A stretch of DNA of 64,000 nt from Clostridium yunnanense (GTDB taxonomy: Bacteria > Bacillota > Clostridia > Clostridiales > Clostridiaceae), in the NCBI RefSeq assembly GCF_016595795.1, contig NZ_JAENHN010000053.1, positions 171,375 to 235,374 on the forward strand, read 5' to 3'. The translations under genes were made by a program, and so were the position numbers. Below, piece by piece: positions 25,228 to 34,529 of this stretch (position 1 is the first letter of the stretch; each line of letters opens with the position of its first letter). The notes under the pieces are model-generated. The model saw nothing but the letters and a program-made list of their open reading frames with translations. It was not told where the DNA came from and searched no databases.

Positions 25228-27258
25228 CTACAATCTAAATTTAGATATTATTTCTCTTAGACTTTCTGCGCTTTCTTTGCTTCTTAAAACACTATTTTCT
25301 ATTATATTAACCTTATCTACAACTTCTGAAGTTTTAGTTGCTATACTTGTAATTCCTGCTGCACCGTTGCTTACCGTTGCGGAGATGTCGATTATAGCAG
25401 TAGATATATTTTCAATGGTTGCCGTTAATTCTTCTGATGTTGCACTAAATTCCAACATCATATTATTTACTTTAATAGAATCCAAATTATACTGCTCAGA
25501 GGATTTTGATGAGCTTTCATAGTCATTTAAAACCTGAGTATCTATAAATTGCAATACTCTTAAAGCTTGATTATTTAAATCTTTAACAGAGGAATTTACA
25601 GTCTTTACTATGTTTTGAATATTAGAAGCAGTACTTCCTGACTGTTCAGCTAAGGTTCTTACTTCATCAGCAACAACTGCAAAACCTTTTCCTGCTTCCC
25701 CTGCTCTTGCAGCTTCTATGGCTGCATTAAGTGCAAGTAAATTAGTTTGCTCCGTAATCTCTAAAATTGATTGAGCAAGCACTTCAATCTGCTTTACTGC
25801 CTCTGACTTCTTTATAGCTGCTTCTAACTGGTCCCTAACACTAGAGTAGATATCTTTAGCATTTTTACCTGAACTGACAGAACTATCTTTAAGAATTTTA
25901 GATCTTTCTGAAATATCGTTTGTTAGAAGGCTTCCTTCTGATGCTCTTTCTGAGATTACTTCTATTGCATTGCTAACTTCACTAGAAGATGCTGATATCT
26001 CCTCAACTGTAGCTGCACTCTCTTCCATACTGGCAGATAAGGTTTCTGTCTCTAAAGAAGTTTCATCCGCATAAGCTTTTAAGTTTTTTGTCATATCTTC
26101 TACTAGTATTGCATTTTCATTTATTTTGTTTGATACTTCGGTAAGATTTTGAACTAACTCTCTCAATATTTTCCTTGTGCTTGTTACTGACTTGAACATA
26201 AGCCCAACTTCATCTTTATATCTTTCATACTTTTCATATCTTTTATTATATACAAGATTAAGCTCTGCAGTATCATTTACTAATTTAGTTATATCTAAAA
26301 TTGAAGATGTAATCCTATGTGACGCTGCAATTCCAATAGCTGCAGATATAACAATTATTATTGCAGCCATTACTATGTACATTTTCATCATATCAGTTAT
26401 TGGTTGCATTACCTCTGCTTTATCAGCTGATAAAACAACAATCCAATTCATTCCTGAAATCAATTCATAATAGCCTACTTTTTCAGCCTTATTATATGTA
26501 TACTGAACCTTTTGACCCTTTAGGTTTGAATCATTCTTCACTTCGTTAACCACTTGTTTTATTTTTTCATTTTCTACAAGCTTTCCTATCTTCTTATCAT
26601 CAGGATGATAAACTATGTTTCCAGTACCATCTACAATATATAAATAACTTGATGGCGAAGACGAAGCTCTTAAATCCTTTAAGTAATTCGAAAGACTTTC
26701 GCAAGTTACAGCAGACCCTACTGCTCCTATAACATTTCCGTCTCTCAATATAGGGGTTGCAAATACTATTATTCTTTTTCCTGTAGAATTTGATGTTATC
26801 GAGCTGCTTATAACAGTTTTTCCTGATAAAACAGTCTTCACAAACTCCTCATTATCATATTCTGCTCCCATGTTGAAATTTCCGTCCAACACACCACTAA
26901 AATTTTTATCAATTACAAAAACATTATCTAGACTCGTTTGATTTCTTACATACTCTCTTAGCCAATTATTAGTATCTGTAATCTTTTGCGTTAGTTCCTC
27001 TGAATCTTCTCCATTCCCTTTTCTAGTAAGAATATCTCTAAACTCACTTTTAGTTGCCAACATATCATTTGCTTTCTTCTCTTTTTCTATTAACGCTTCA
27101 AGAGTTTTAACTCCTTCTGTTGTTAAAGACTTCATCTCACCATCACTTTGATTCATTAGTGCCTTTGACATGTTATTATAAGTAACTACTGAAAGTGCTC
27201 CTATAGCCATAATTAATAACAAAATCATTATTAAAGGTAATCTTTTTTTGATAGACAT
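25228..27258 (-). CDS. Methyl-accepting chemotaxis protein with dCache-like sensor
   Basis: A 676-residue receptor: membrane segment 1 (about 8-28), a large extracellular double-Cache-like domain (about 35-275, including [19 protein letters not shown]), membrane segment 2 (about 285-310), a HAMP-like linker and a signalling coiled coil. The signalling tip is [19 protein letters not shown] followed by [15 protein letters not shown]. Cache domains bind small molecules such as amino acids or organic acids, but the ligand cannot be read here. It has no C-terminal CheR-binding pentapeptide. GGAGG precedes the ATG. It stands alone. Confidence 0.93.
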   Translation of the reverse strand: MSIKKRLPLIMILLLIMAIGALSVVTYNNMSKALMNQSDGEMKSLTTEGVKTLEALIEKEKKANDMLATKSEFRDILTRKGNGEDSEELTQKITDTNNWLREYVRNQTSLDNVFVIDKNFSGVLDGNFNMGAEYDNEEFVKTVLSGKTVISSSITSNSTGKRIIVFATPILRDGNVIGAVGSAVTCESLSNYLKDLRASSSPSSYLYIVDGTGNIVYHPDDKKIGKLVENEKIKQVVNEVKNDSNLKGQKVQYTYNKAEKVGYYELISGMNWIVVLSADKAEVMQPITDMMKMYIVMAAIIIVISAAIGIAASHRITSSILDITKLVNDTAELNLVYNKRYEKYERYKDEVGLMFKSVTSTRKILRELVQNLTEVSNKINENAILVEDMTKNLKAYADETSLETETLSASMEESAATVEEISASSSEVSNAIEVISERASEGSLLTNDISERSKILKDSSVSSGKNAKDIYSSVRDQLEAAIKKSEAVKQIEVLAQSILEITEQTNLLALNAAIEAARAGEAGKGFAVVADEVRTLAEQSGSTASNIQNIVKTVNSSVKDLNNQALRVLQFIDTQVLNDYESSSKSSEQYNLDSIKVNNMMLEFSATSEELTATIENISTAIIDISATVSNGAAGITSIATKTSEVVDKVNIIENSVLRSKESAESLREIISKFRL

Positions 27259-27720
27259 ATTTTCCTCCTAAATTAAAAGTAATAAATTTAAAAAATTTTA
27301 GAGAACGTATACACCAAAACTAAACTTTATCTTTTGTTTACATTTGAAACTAAACGGATTCAATTCTATCTGCATAAATTTTAGACTACTTACTTCTTTA
27401 CTGTACTAAGAAGAACACTAATTAATCTAAATTCTACGCACAGATATATATTCTCTATATAATCTATCAATTCCTTTTAGAGGAATTTACAATATTAAAT
27501 GAATTTTTAAATTAAAATATACTTATATTAGCAAAAAAGCATTACCAAATACCAGTATATAACATATTTCATCACACATTTTAATAATAAACTATGTTTA
27601 AGAATACTGTTGAAATTAATTTCAACACCGTGCTTTAACAGCACCTAAAAATAAATTTTATAAAAATTAAAAGGCATATTATTTAAACAAACAAGTTCAA
27701 TAACATACCTTCTAAAGCAA
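27259..27720. other. Gene-free spacer with solo palindrome
   Basis: 462 bp between the chemoreceptor and the 158-residue protein gene. The only recognisable feature is the solo palindrome at 27609-27626. No other gene or terminator is evident. Confidence 0.4.
27609..27626. repeat. Solo palindrome, likely scar of family 2 element
   Basis: GTTGAAATTAATTTCAAC is an 18-bp perfect palindrome. It equals the two arms of the family 2 element merged over their shared AATTAATT, as a deletion between the inverted arms would leave. Downstream CACCGTG resembles the CACAGTG after the full copy. Confidence 0.5.
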
Positions 27721-28197
27721 TTAAGCGCTTTCATTTTTAAATTTTTCTAAATCTCTTATCTGCTTCTTTTCTTCATCAATTATATCTAACAGTATCTTAT
27801 AGTTTTCAGTTCCTGGATCGGTATGGGATTTTATCAAAAGCCCATGTATACTTAGCAGTAAGGCCAACCCTTCTTTCTGAAATCTCAGAGCTGTGTCTAC
27901 AAGATCTTTCCCATTTACATAAACTACATTAGTCTTCTTTAATTTTACAAATTCGTATATCAATTTAACAGCTTTGTCATAAGTAAAAAAGTCTATCTCT
28001 ATATTTACATTAGCATCAATCTTTGTTTTTATGTCGGCATATTTATCAGCATGTCTTTTGTGTCTTTTTGCGAAAACCTTTGCAATTATTCGTACTCTTT
28101 CACTCAACTCTTTACTTTCACTAAGTATTATATAACCCTCTTCAGAATTTCTTTCTATAGCGATAAGCTTGTCTATTAAATCAATAATGGTATACAT
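27721..28197 (-). CDS. Helical protein of unknown function
   Basis: A 158-residue, mainly helical, charged protein with no signal peptide or membrane segment. A histidine-rich basic stretch (KRHKRHADKY) and several Glu/His residues on long helices give it the look of a ferritin-like four-helix bundle. The classical ExxH pairs are not clear, so I do not assign iron binding. It begins MYTIIDLIDKLIAIE. It is a single gene between a chemoreceptor and leuA and may be conserved in clostridia. Confidence 0.7.
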   Translation of the reverse strand: MYTIIDLIDKLIAIERNSEEGYIILSESKELSERVRIIAKVFAKRHKRHADKYADIKTKIDANVNIEIDFFTYDKAVKLIYEFVKLKKTNVVYVNGKDLVDTALRFQKEGLALLLSIHGLLIKSHTDPGTENYKILLDIIDEEKKQIRDLEKFKNESA

Positions 28198-28335
28198 TCC
28201 TTTTCATCCTCACAAAACATTTGTTCTCGATTTAAATTATACACTAATTTTTGTAGTTTTCTACATAATATATGGCATATAATATAACTTTTTTTCTTTT
28301 TACCTAAATATTCATGTATATCAGCATATACTCAA

Positions 28336-28384
28336 TAAAAAAAGTCGCTAAAGCAAACTTTTTAACGCATCTGCCTTTACTCAT
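28336..28384 (+). repeat. Composite repeat (family 3), short copy
   Basis: AAAAAAGTCGCTAAAGC then TTTTTAACGCATCTGCCTTT match the first part of the copy at 24722, with the inner hairpin loop deleted. Confidence 0.55.
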
Positions 28385-28394
28385 GAATGTGAGG

Positions 28395-28423
28395 AAAAGC
28401 TGCTTTATTATAAGCAGCTTTTT
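28395..28423 (+). terminator. Terminator-like hairpin
   Basis: AAAAGCTGCTT (28395-28405) and AAGCAGCTTTT (28412-28422) form a perfect 11-bp stem with T6. No plus-strand gene lies before it. It may serve leuA from the other side or belong to the repeat cluster. Confidence 0.55.
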
Positions 28424-28453
28424 TATTTATTATAGTTATATTTAAGAATATTG

Positions 28454-28507
28454 TTGAAATTAATTGGTTATACAGGAGACGCTCTATGAGCTAGCTATTA
28501 GAATTTA
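28454..28507 (+). repeat. Family 2 element, half copy
   Basis: From TTGAAATTAATTGG through ACAGGAGACGCTCTATGAGC to AGCTATTAGAATT it matches 24618-24671 with a few substitutions. The right arm is missing, and the sequence runs directly into the end of leuA. Confidence 0.6.
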
Positions 28508-30064
28508 ATTAGTTTTTGTTTTATCCATAAGTATATTGTTTAAAGCATTAATAAAGGCCATAGCACTAGCCTTTATTATATCAGTATCAATAGCTCTAGA
28601 TATATAATTCTTTTTGTTATGGCTTAAGTTAATTGTTACTTTTCCTAAAGCCTCTTTACCTCTAGATATACTGCTTATCTTGTATTCTCTTAAATCAACG
28701 TCTAATTCAGTCACTTCTTTTATAGCTGTGTATAAGGCATCTACAGCACCGTTCCCTATACTACTTTTTTTATATATCTTGTCACCTCTCTTAAGCTTAA
28801 CACTTGCAGAAGGAAAGATACTATTACTTATAACCTGTAAATCTAATAGTTCATAAAGATTTTTTCGTTTTTCAATTATTTCATCACCTAAATAGGTGTT
28901 ATCTTCAACTATATCTTCTATAAGAAAGTAAATATCATAGTCATATACCTCTTTTTTTAGTTCCACAATTTCTTGGAACTTATCAAATATATGATTAAAC
29001 TCTTCATCAGTAAACCTTTCAAATCCCATCTTAATTAGTGCATCCTTAAGCTCACTTCTACCTGAGTGCATTGTTAAGATTATATCAGAATCCTCTCTAC
29101 CTATATCTTCTGGATGAATTATTTCATATACGTCTCGACTCTTAATTGCTCCAGCTTTATGAATTCCAGAAGAATGTTTAAAAGCGTTTGCTCCTACAAT
29201 CGCCTTATTTGAGGCTACATCTAATCCCATTATATAACTAACTAAACTTGAAGTTTTCTTCAACTCTGTAGTTATTAAATTAGTATATGATTTATAATAC
29301 TCTTCACGAACTTTAAGTGTCATCGCAACTTCTTCTAAAGCTGCATTACCAGCCCTCTCACCTACGCCATTTATGGTTCCTTCAATTTTATCAGCACCAT
29401 TCTTTATAGCTGCAAGTGTATTAGCCGTTGCCAGCCCCATATCATTATGACAATGTACACTAAGTAGTGCTTTATCATTTAAGTTCTTCAAACGATAATT
29501 TATTTTATTAACTAGATCCCCAAACTCTTCAGGTACTCCAAATCCAACTGTATCTGCTATATTGACTATTGTTGCACCTGCATTTACAGCATTTTCAATA
29601 CTTTTCCAAAGATACTCAAAGTCTGCTCTTATTGAATCCTCAAAGGAAAACTGAATATCATCACAAAATCTTTTAGCATATTTTATAGCTTCTTCACTTT
29701 GGAGTAATATCTGTTCTCTAGTCTTTCTAAGCTTCTTATCAATATGTATATCTGATACCCCAAGTGATATATGAATTAGTGGATTGTCAGCAAACTTCAA
29801 GCATTTATATGCTAAATCAATATCATCCTTTACAGCCCTAGCTATTGCAGATATTGAAGTATAACTTCCAAGCTTTTTAGCTATAGTTTCTACAGTTTTA
29901 AAATCTTGTTTTGAGCTAGCCGGAAAGCCTGCATCAATTATATCTACATTTAAGTTTTTTAATTGGTCTGCAATTTTTAACTTTTCATATAAGTTAAGCT
30001 TTACACCTTGAACCTGCTCTCCATCTCTTAACGTTGTATCTAATACCAAAATTCTTTTTCCCAT
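28505..30064 (-). CDS. leuA: 2-isopropylmalate synthase
   Basis: A 519-residue LeuA. The catalytic TIM barrel opens LDTTLRDGEQ and has VHCHNDMGLATAN (metal ligands) and GVGERAGNAALEEV. The linker has the HSSGIHKAG motif, and a C-terminal regulatory domain (about residues 390-510) is present. It condenses acetyl-CoA with 2-oxoisovalerate, the first step of leucine synthesis. The usual SP after DGEQ is VQ here. Homocitrate or citramalate synthase is less likely because of the full regulatory domain and LeuA-type motifs. The start at ATG 30064 has GGGGG upstream; the longer frame to 30094 lacks one. No leuBCD genes follow. Confidence 0.9.
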   Translation of the reverse strand: MGKRILVLDTTLRDGEQVQGVKLNLYEKLKIADQLKNLNVDIIDAGFPASSKQDFKTVETIAKKLGSYTSISAIARAVKDDIDLAYKCLKFADNPLIHISLGVSDIHIDKKLRKTREQILLQSEEAIKYAKRFCDDIQFSFEDSIRADFEYLWKSIENAVNAGATIVNIADTVGFGVPEEFGDLVNKINYRLKNLNDKALLSVHCHNDMGLATANTLAAIKNGADKIEGTINGVGERAGNAALEEVAMTLKVREEYYKSYTNLITTELKKTSSLVSYIMGLDVASNKAIVGANAFKHSSGIHKAGAIKSRDVYEIIHPEDIGREDSDIILTMHSGRSELKDALIKMGFERFTDEEFNHIFDKFQEIVELKKEVYDYDIYFLIEDIVEDNTYLGDEIIEKRKNLYELLDLQVISNSIFPSASVKLKRGDKIYKKSSIGNGAVDALYTAIKEVTELDVDLREYKISSISRGKEALGKVTINLSHNKKNYISRAIDTDIIKASAMAFINALNNILMDKTKTN

Positions 30065-30120
30065 ATATCTAACCCCCAATATATGCTTTTTCAATTCATA
30101 AATATGGTTTTTTCACAGTA

Positions 30121-30154
30121 AAAAATATGTCTATCTTAAGCTAGACATATTTTT
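30121..30154 (-). terminator. Terminator of the malic enzyme gene
   Basis: A perfect 13-bp stem AAAAATATGTCTA (30121-30133) and TAGACATATTTTT (30142-30154), followed on the minus strand by TTTTTTACTG. It lies 27 bp after the stop. Confidence 0.88.
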
Positions 30155-30180
30155 AATTTTATTATTGATTTTATATTATG

Positions 30181-31353
30181 TTAAACTCTAGCAACTCCTG
30201 TTTCTCTCGCTGCTTTTGCAACTGCATCTGCAACTACCTTAGCTATCTCTTTATCTAAGGCACTTGGAATCACGTTATCAGGTGTCAATTCTTCATCTTT
30301 TACAAAGTTCGCTATAGCATATGCTGCTGCAATCTTCATCTCTTCATTTATTTCCTTAGCTCTTACATCTAATGCTCCTCTAAATATTCCTGGGAAAGCT
30401 AAGACATTATTAATTTGATTTGGAAAATCAGATCTTCCTGTTCCGATAACTTTTACTCCTGCTTCTTTTGCTTCATCTGGCATTATTTCTGGTACTGGAT
30501 TTGCCATTGCAAAAACTATAGAGTCTTTATTCATTTTTTTAATCATATCTGCCTTTAATATTCCTGGTGCAGATACCCCTATAAATACATCAGCTCCTAC
30601 TAAAGCATCAGCTAGACTTCCTTGTATTTTATCAGGATTTGATATCTTAGCTAAAGCTTTCTTTGCATAATCTACATTCTCAATTCCGTCATATAAAATT
30701 CCTACCTTATCACATGCAATAAGGTTTTTAACTCCAAGTGATAATAACAATTTAGCTATAGCAGTACCAGCAGCTCCAGCTCCATTTACTACCACCTTTA
30801 TATCTTTTATATTCTTTCCAACTATTTTTAATGCATTAATTACACCAGAAAGAACAACTACAGCAGTTCCATGTTGGTCATCATGAAATACTGGAATGTC
30901 TAACTCTTTTTTTAATCTTTCTTCTATCTCAAAGCATCTTGGTGCAGATATATCTTCTAAGTTAATGCCACCAAACCCTGGAGCAATTAGCTTTACTGCT
31001 TTTACAATATCATCCGGATCTTTAGATGCTAAAGCAATTGGAAATGCATCTACACCTGCAAATTCCTTGAACAATATAGCTTTTCCTTCCATAACAGGTA
31101 GTCCAGCTTCAGGACCTATATCTCCAAGTCCTAATACTGCTGTTCCATCAGTTACAACAGCTACTAAATTGCCTTTTGCTGTATATTTATATACATCATC
31201 TCTATTTTCATGTATTTTCTTACATGGTTCGGCAACTCCTGGAGTATATGCAAGACTTAAATCATCTCTTGTTTCTACTTTCAACTTAGAGATAACTTCT
31301 ATTTTCCCTTTATGTGCTTCATGTACCTTAAGACTTTCTTCAAAATAATTCAT
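30181..31353 (-). CDS. NAD(P)-dependent malic enzyme
   Basis: A 390-residue short-form malic enzyme: the catalytic YTPGVAEPCKKI (Tyr), the Lys in VMEGKAILFKEFAG, the metal site EDISAPRCF and FHDDQHGTAVV, and the Rossmann motif GAGAAGTAIAKLLL. It decarboxylates malate to pyruvate. The size and the AMANPVPEI block fit the bacterial single-domain form without the phosphotransacetylase extension. Cofactor choice is not certain. It has its own terminator and precedes leuA in the same direction. Confidence 0.94.
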   Translation of the reverse strand: MNYFEESLKVHEAHKGKIEVISKLKVETRDDLSLAYTPGVAEPCKKIHENRDDVYKYTAKGNLVAVVTDGTAVLGLGDIGPEAGLPVMEGKAILFKEFAGVDAFPIALASKDPDDIVKAVKLIAPGFGGINLEDISAPRCFEIEERLKKELDIPVFHDDQHGTAVVVLSGVINALKIVGKNIKDIKVVVNGAGAAGTAIAKLLLSLGVKNLIACDKVGILYDGIENVDYAKKALAKISNPDKIQGSLADALVGADVFIGVSAPGILKADMIKKMNKDSIVFAMANPVPEIMPDEAKEAGVKVIGTGRSDFPNQINNVLAFPGIFRGALDVRAKEINEEMKIAAAYAIANFVKDEELTPDNVIPSALDKEIAKVVADAVAKAARETGVARV

Positions 31354-31498
31354 AATTTATCTCCTCCCATAAGTTAGTACTTGTTTTTAAATACAAATAC
31401 TAACTTTATCGCTTTTTGATTTAAATCTTTTGTATTTATAAAATTAAGTTTTCATAATGGAAACATATATTAATACACTATATCCGTATGGATGAAAG

Positions 31499-32170
31499 TT
31501 AAACTTCTACAGACCTTACATTTTTATCACTTTCAATTATATCTACAATATCAATAGGTGTAATAGATGGATTTACTTTCAAAATCATCTTTAAATCTAT
31601 AAGTTCATCTTCATGTCTTTTGATAATCTTTATTTTTAGAATGGTAATCCCATTACTTTTTAGTCTCTCATTTATGTCCTTAACCACTTTTTCTTGATTT
31701 GTCGCCGTAATATTTACCGGCACAGCCTTTGGTGATGATAACCATTTATAGTCTGCATGTAAAACAGTTTGCCCTATAATAATTATTATGGTGGCCGCGA
31801 ACCCAACAGAGTATATTCCAGCACCAACAGCCATTCCTATACCTGCTGTTACCCAAATTCCAGCTGCAGTTGTAAGACCTCTAATAGTATTTTTTTGCAT
31901 AAAAATAGCTCCTGCTCCTAGGAAACCAACACCACTAACAATCTGAGCTGCTATTCTTGTGGGGTCTATTGGGACTTTTAGAAACGCTTCTGAATCCTGA
32001 AATCCATACTTTGAGATTATCATCATCAAAGCAGCTCCTAAGGCCACAATAAAATGAGTTCTAATACCTGCTTCCTTCATTCTGCTTTTTCGTTCCCAGC
32101 CTACTAGTATCCCACAAAAAGAAGCTATTAGAAGTCTAGATAAATGTTCAAGTATTACCTTATAATCCAT
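31499..32170 (-). CDS. MgtC/SapB family membrane protein
   Basis: A 223-residue protein with four or five N-terminal membrane helices (GILVGWERKSRMKEAGIRTH, GVGFLGAGAIF, RGLTTAAGIWVTAGIGMAVG) and a soluble C-terminal ACT-like domain of about 80 residues. This is the conserved MgtC architecture. In some pathogens MgtC inhibits the F-type ATPase and aids growth in low magnesium; the role of environmental homologues is not settled. A monocistronic gene. Confidence 0.9.
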   Translation of the reverse strand: MDYKVILEHLSRLLIASFCGILVGWERKSRMKEAGIRTHFIVALGAALMMIISKYGFQDSEAFLKVPIDPTRIAAQIVSGVGFLGAGAIFMQKNTIRGLTTAAGIWVTAGIGMAVGAGIYSVGFAATIIIIIGQTVLHADYKWLSSPKAVPVNITATNQEKVVKDINERLKSNGITILKIKIIKRHEDELIDLKMILKVNPSITPIDIVDIIESDKNVRSVEV

Positions 32171-32354
32171 TATACCACCTTTGTATGTAATTAATTTATA
32201 TTTTTACATTTCTTCTTATTTTTTTCTATACACATTGACATGTCAGCTTTTGCTATGCTTGCTACAACAGCTTTTACTCATAATATGCTTTCCAAAATAG
32301 ATCTATAAACCCCACCAAGAAGATAAATTATGATAAAAAATGTACTCTTTGATA

Positions 32355-34511
32355 TTAGATTCCAGCTTCTTTAAATTTATGTTCCATGAATTCAGTTAAT
32401 TTATGAAATGGTTTCTTAAGCACTGAAAGCATAATAAAAATTAAAGCAAACATAGATAGTGAAATTAAGTTTTTATAAACAGTATTCCATATTGGACCTG
32501 CTATAGCCTCTCTAAATCCATTTATTGCATAGGTAAAAGGCCATAAAGGCTGCAATATACCGAATATCTTGGGATTTGTTTGTATTGGATATATACCACC
32601 TGCTCCCGCAATTTGAAATACCATTATTATAACTGCTATCGCTTTTCCTACGTTACCGAATATTGAGACTAGAGTAAAAATTATAATTGTAAAAGTTATC
32701 GCAGATGCTAATGCAAATATAATCATAAGTCTCATATCTGCTGCTTTTACCCCTAAAATGTATTTATCCCCTAAAGTAACTATTACAGCTTGAATCATAG
32801 ATATTATGAGGAATAACAACATTTTCCCAAAATGCCTTTGCATAAAATTTAATCTTTCTCCATCTTCAAAGTCTCTTGCCTCCACAGTGAGTAAAGATGA
32901 TAATAATAATGCTCCAACCCATATAGCTAATACTGTATAAAATGGAGTGAGTCCAACACCAAATATTCCAGCATCATATACATCTGTCTCATTTACATTT
33001 ATAGGAGAAGAAATAAAACCAGCTATCTCATCAGGATTCATTTTCATAAGCTTAATTATTTGATCTATGTTATCATTGCTTAAATCTTTCATTTTATCAC
33101 TTAATTTGCTTAATTCTACTTGTAATTCAGAGAGTTTGTTGCTTAAATCGTTAGCTTGTTGTACTGATGCTTTACTACTTGCTATACCAAAGTTGGCAAG
33201 TGCATCTAGCTGAGGAACTATGACTTTGGTAGACTCCAATATTGAATTCATGTTATCCAAACTTGCTGTCATACTATCTGCAATGCCATTTAAAAGAGAA
33301 ATTCCATTTGAATAAAAACCATTGGATACACTAACTACTTGATTAGACAAATCGTTACTTATTTTAGTGAGGTTATCTAAAGATGTATTTATGTTTTCTT
33401 TAGACGCACTACTATTTATTGATGTTTTTAAACTATCTAGATTATTTTTCTCTACACCAATTACAACCTTTAAAGCTTTCAAGGAGTTTATAATTGCAGT
33501 AATCTGACTGTTTGGATGACTTTCATTTACTGCCTCCAAACTTTTAATATCAGCATCTACTAGTTTATCTGCACCATCCATTATGCTAGCCATATCTCCT
33601 ATTACTCTAATGATATTATCTGTACTTGTTCCATTATTTATATCTTTTAATTTCTTTAGAAGATTTTGATTTTGATTGTTTATACTTTGAATCTTTCCTA
33701 TGTCATTGTTTAAAGTTGAAGCCAGTGAACTTATGCTTTGCTTAGTAGCTATAGTAAGCTCTTTACTGGCCTCAGTAGCTTTTTGTAAACTGTTTATTTG
33801 CTCTGTTATCCTTGGTAATTTTGTTTTTACATCACCTAAATATTTTTGAAGCTGTTCAGAGTTAGAATTTGCTTCTGCTATGTATTTCTTTATTGCATCT
33901 ATATCACCATTTGCTTCTGTCATTGTATTCTTAATTTGGATTATTTGTGCTTTATTTATATTAAACTCTTCACCTACAGAATTTATAGTTTTAAGCGCTT
34001 CTTTATTTACAGTATCTACAAAATTGCTTTTAATATTTTTTGCCACTTGCTCCTTAGCTGCATTTGTAATTTTTGCTGCTATTGCATTTAACTTTTGGTT
34101 AACTCTATATATTATATCTGGCTTCTTTGGAGTAACTGTAGTAAGGCTAACAAGTCCCTTTGAGAAGTCTGAAGGAATTTCTATTAAAGCATAATATTTG
34201 CCTTCATTTAATCCATAGTTGCCTTGCCACTGATCTACAAATACCCAGCCAATTGATTTGTTTTTCTTTAATTCAGCAACAACTTGCTCACCAGCATTTA
34301 TATTTTTACCATTAAAGGTTGTTCCTTCATCACTGTTTACTATAGCCACTGGGAGATTTCCTGTATTTGCATAAGGGTCCCAGCAAGCCTTTATATTTAT
34401 CCAAGCGTAAAGAGATGGCAAAATACATAATCCTATTACAATAACTAAAGCAGCAGGATTTTTAAATATACTTTTCAAATCCCTAATAAATACTTTAAAA
34501 ACTTTCCTCAT
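32355..34511 (-). CDS. YhgE/Pip family membrane protein (copy 2)
   Basis: A 718-residue protein. The cytoplasmic start and first membrane segment (LVIVIGLCILPSLYAWINI) are followed by an extracellular N-terminal domain with WDPYANTGNLPVAIVNSDEG, a long coiled-coil ectodomain (about 180-510), and five or six C-terminal membrane segments of the ABC-2 type. The Pip/YhgE family includes phage infection proteins and type VII secretion-related EsaA relatives. It has a close paralogue immediately upstream, with the same architecture, 18 bp away. Substrate and function are unknown. Confidence 0.88.
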   Translation of the reverse strand: MRKVFKVFIRDLKSIFKNPAALVIVIGLCILPSLYAWINIKACWDPYANTGNLPVAIVNSDEGTTFNGKNINAGEQVVAELKKNKSIGWVFVDQWQGNYGLNEGKYYALIEIPSDFSKGLVSLTTVTPKKPDIIYRVNQKLNAIAAKITNAAKEQVAKNIKSNFVDTVNKEALKTINSVGEEFNINKAQIIQIKNTMTEANGDIDAIKKYIAEANSNSEQLQKYLGDVKTKLPRITEQINSLQKATEASKELTIATKQSISSLASTLNNDIGKIQSINNQNQNLLKKLKDINNGTSTDNIIRVIGDMASIMDGADKLVDADIKSLEAVNESHPNSQITAIINSLKALKVVIGVEKNNLDSLKTSINSSASKENINTSLDNLTKISNDLSNQVVSVSNGFYSNGISLLNGIADSMTASLDNMNSILESTKVIVPQLDALANFGIASSKASVQQANDLSNKLSELQVELSKLSDKMKDLSNDNIDQIIKLMKMNPDEIAGFISSPINVNETDVYDAGIFGVGLTPFYTVLAIWVGALLLSSLLTVEARDFEDGERLNFMQRHFGKMLLFLIISMIQAVIVTLGDKYILGVKAADMRLMIIFALASAITFTIIIFTLVSIFGNVGKAIAVIIMVFQIAGAGGIYPIQTNPKIFGILQPLWPFTYAINGFREAIAGPIWNTVYKNLISLSMFALIFIMLSVLKKPFHKLTEFMEHKFKEAGI

Positions 34512-34529
34512 AATTCTCTCCTTAAATTC

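Noticed and set aside
30065..30180. T-box or leucine-responsive leader for leuA
   Set aside because: The space is too short and is taken up by the malic enzyme terminator. No T-box motif is seen.
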